A stretch of 6,066 nucleotides of DNA from Nitrososphaeraceae archaeon. GTDB lineage: Archaea > Thermoproteota > Nitrososphaeria > Nitrososphaerales > Nitrososphaeraceae. The stretch's first letter is position 1, and each line of letters starts with the position of its first letter. A model generated the notes under the pieces. The model was given only the letters and a program-made list of their open reading frames with translations. It ran no database searches and was not told the DNA's origin. Location of the stretch: contig JAJNBK010000050.1 of NCBI GenBank assembly GCA_021155845.1, forward strand, positions 1 to 6,066. The letters run 5' to 3'. Below, in pieces: positions 4,798-6,066 of this stretch. The position numbers and the translations under genes were made by a program.

Positions 4798-6066
4798 ATG
4801 TCTAATATTTCTAGCGAACATTTAAAAATAATCGATAATTGCGTCAATAAAATAGCAAAAAACAATAAAATAGTTGGTGTTTGTCTGTATGGATCAAAAG
4901 TGGCTGGTTATAGCCGCCCTAACAGCGATTTTGATATCATCGTTGTACTTGAGAATTATTCTTTTATAGTTAAATATGTTTACTTAAAGGAATCAAAAAT
5001 AGAAGTTTCAGCTCTCCTAGTAGACCGACAGTCTCTAGAAAAAGATGCCAAAACTGCATTTCTTGGAGAGTTTGTGGTAGGAAGACTATTGCATATATAC
5101 CACCCAATCTTAAACCCCGATTTATTTAAGCGAATTGAAACCATTTATAAGAAGCGAGTAATTATAGAGGAAATATTTGATATAGTCAGATTAAATAATA
5201 TTCTCAGCACAGAAATTTCTTTTCCATTGGATTTTATTATGTTTTCAAAAATAAAAAAACGAAGCATACTCTATCCTAATGCGCTCTATAGTTATTACAA
5301 AATTTATAATTGCGAGAATGCCAGCAGGAATATTGATTTTGCACTTGACGGTTATCGGAGGGCATTGAATGAAATACTTAATGAAGACAAAGAACTGCTG
5401 GAGAAAAATCCTTCTGATAATTCGTTACATATATCTGAAAAACGTATTCTTATCAACAAAAATGGCAAGATTGATTCTTTGAAGTTAGGAAAAAAATTTC
5501 GCTATGCAGTAAAAGAAGCTCAATCCAAAATCAAGCGACAAAAAAAACATGAATTGAACTTACCGCTGTTTATGTCATCCCCTAGAGACTCATATTGGAA
5601 ACTACCAGAAGGTATATTGATTTTCAATAGCAGAAGATGGCTTGACATAATTGCTAACAATGTCTCCTTTCAAAGATATTCTATTTCAAATAAACGTCGT
5701 TTAGGAAACGTAGATAGTAGAACTATTTGCTTTACATTAAAAAATCTTGATGATAACAGTCACAAAATGATAGTCGTAAAGCAATATGCAAAAACCAAGG
5801 GTGTAAAATGGGCTGCATTGAGCGTATGGACTTCCCAGGTGAGAAGGTTCAAGGTAGATCCATTATTCAGATTAGGGAATGAATATAAAGCGCTTCGATA
5901 CATTCGTAACCTCGGATTAAATACACCCACTATTGAATCAATTATTCTTGGAAAGAGGTTGCTAGTGACTGAATTTATAAAAGGCAATTCGCTTGCAGAT
6001 GTTATCCAGTACTCCTTGAATGAAAATGATGAATATAATAACATTGATTTGATTAAGGCAGCAGGT
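4798..6066 (+). CDS. Nucleotidyltransferase-domain protein fused to Bud32/RIO-like kinase domain (3' partial)
   Basis: The frame is open for 423 codons from ATG 4798 to the right edge, so the C-terminus is missing. ATG 4798 is the first start after an in-frame TAA at 4765-4767. Residues 1-100 form a polymerase-beta-type nucleotidyltransferase domain: LYGSKVAGYSRPNSDFDIIVV (starting at 30) carries G32-S33 and the metal-binding pair D44/D46, and E69 in KIEVSALL may be the third carboxylate. A helical middle (about 100-270) includes RSILYPNALYSYYKIY. From about 285 the sequence resembles the N-lobe of Bud32/RIO-type kinases: K328 in IVVKQY as the ATP lysine, RLGNEYKALRYIRNLGLNTP (358-377) with E362 as the helix-C glutamate, and hinge-like LLVTEFIKGNSL (388-399). 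The catalytic loop and metal-binding Asp would lie beyond the window. Substrates are unknown. Co-location with pus10, srp54 and dph6 hints at a translation-linked role, as does Bud32 of the KEOPS tRNA-modifying complex, but this is inference. Confidence 0.85.
   Translation, partial: MSNISSEHLKIIDNCVNKIAKNNKIVGVCLYGSKVAGYSRPNSDFDIIVVLENYSFIVKYVYLKESKIEVSALLVDRQSLEKDAKTAFLGEFVVGRLLHIYHPILNPDLFKRIETIYKKRVIIEEIFDIVRLNNILSTEISFPLDFIMFSKIKKRSILYPNALYSYYKIYNCENASRNIDFALDGYRRALNEILNEDKELLEKNPSDNSLHISEKRILINKNGKIDSLKLGKKFRYAVKEAQSKIKRQKKHELNLPLFMSSPRDSYWKLPEGILIFNSRRWLDIIANNVSFQRYSISNKRRLGNVDSRTICFTLKNLDDNSHKMIVVKQYAKTKGVKWAALSVWTSQVRRFKVDPLFRLGNEYKALRYIRNLGLNTPTIESIILGKRLLVTEFIKGNSLADVIQYSLNENDEYNNIDLIKAAG

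Noticed and set aside
5760..6044. A 94-codon open frame on the minus strand near the right edge
   Set aside because: The plus-strand frame through the same DNA shows coherent kinase-like motifs (K328, E362, hinge), so the antisense frame is a shadow.

Overview
The window looks like a piece of a low-GC archaeal chromosome, most likely from an ammonia-oxidising thaumarchaeon (class Nitrososphaeria). Signs of Archaea are an archaeal-type SRP54 and a Pus10 tRNA pseudouridine synthase (a family of Archaea and eukaryotes). A Dph6 diphthamide ligase, a leaderless-looking start with a TATA-like box about 26 nt upstream, and dense TTG/ATG gene overlaps fit too. AT-richness suggests a Nitrosocosmicus- or Nitrosopumilus-like genome, but this lineage call is an inference from family composition and base bias, with no search behind it.

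Layout. Positions 3-68 may hold the tail of a plus-strand gene entering from the left. It converges on a minus-strand gene (89-685) that encodes a CBS-pair protein with a C-terminal C2H2 zinc finger. A divergent AT-rich promoter region (about 686-850) follows. It contains a 30-nt pure TA repeat nested in a 42-bp near-perfect palindrome.

To its right, five plus-strand genes are packed head to tail: dph6 (851-1573), srp54 (1545-2912), pus10 (2905-4041), an unrecognised HExxH putative metalloprotein (4067-4762), and a gene running off the right edge (4798-6066). The last one joins an N-terminal nucleotidyltransferase-type domain to a C-terminal Bud32/RIO-like kinase lobe. dph6 and srp54 overlap by 29 nt, srp54 and pus10 by 8 nt, and the next gaps are only 25 and 35 nt, so an operon is likely.

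Functionally the first three plus-strand genes all serve translation or its products. Dph6 finishes the diphthamide on elongation factor 2, SRP54 targets nascent membrane and secreted proteins, and Pus10 makes pseudouridine 54/55 in the tRNA T-loop. The two downstream genes have no assigned role. By position they are candidates for translation- or tRNA-linked enzymes, and the nucleotidyltransferase-kinase fusion is the most intriguing item in the window. No RNA genes, mobile elements or CRISPR arrays were seen.
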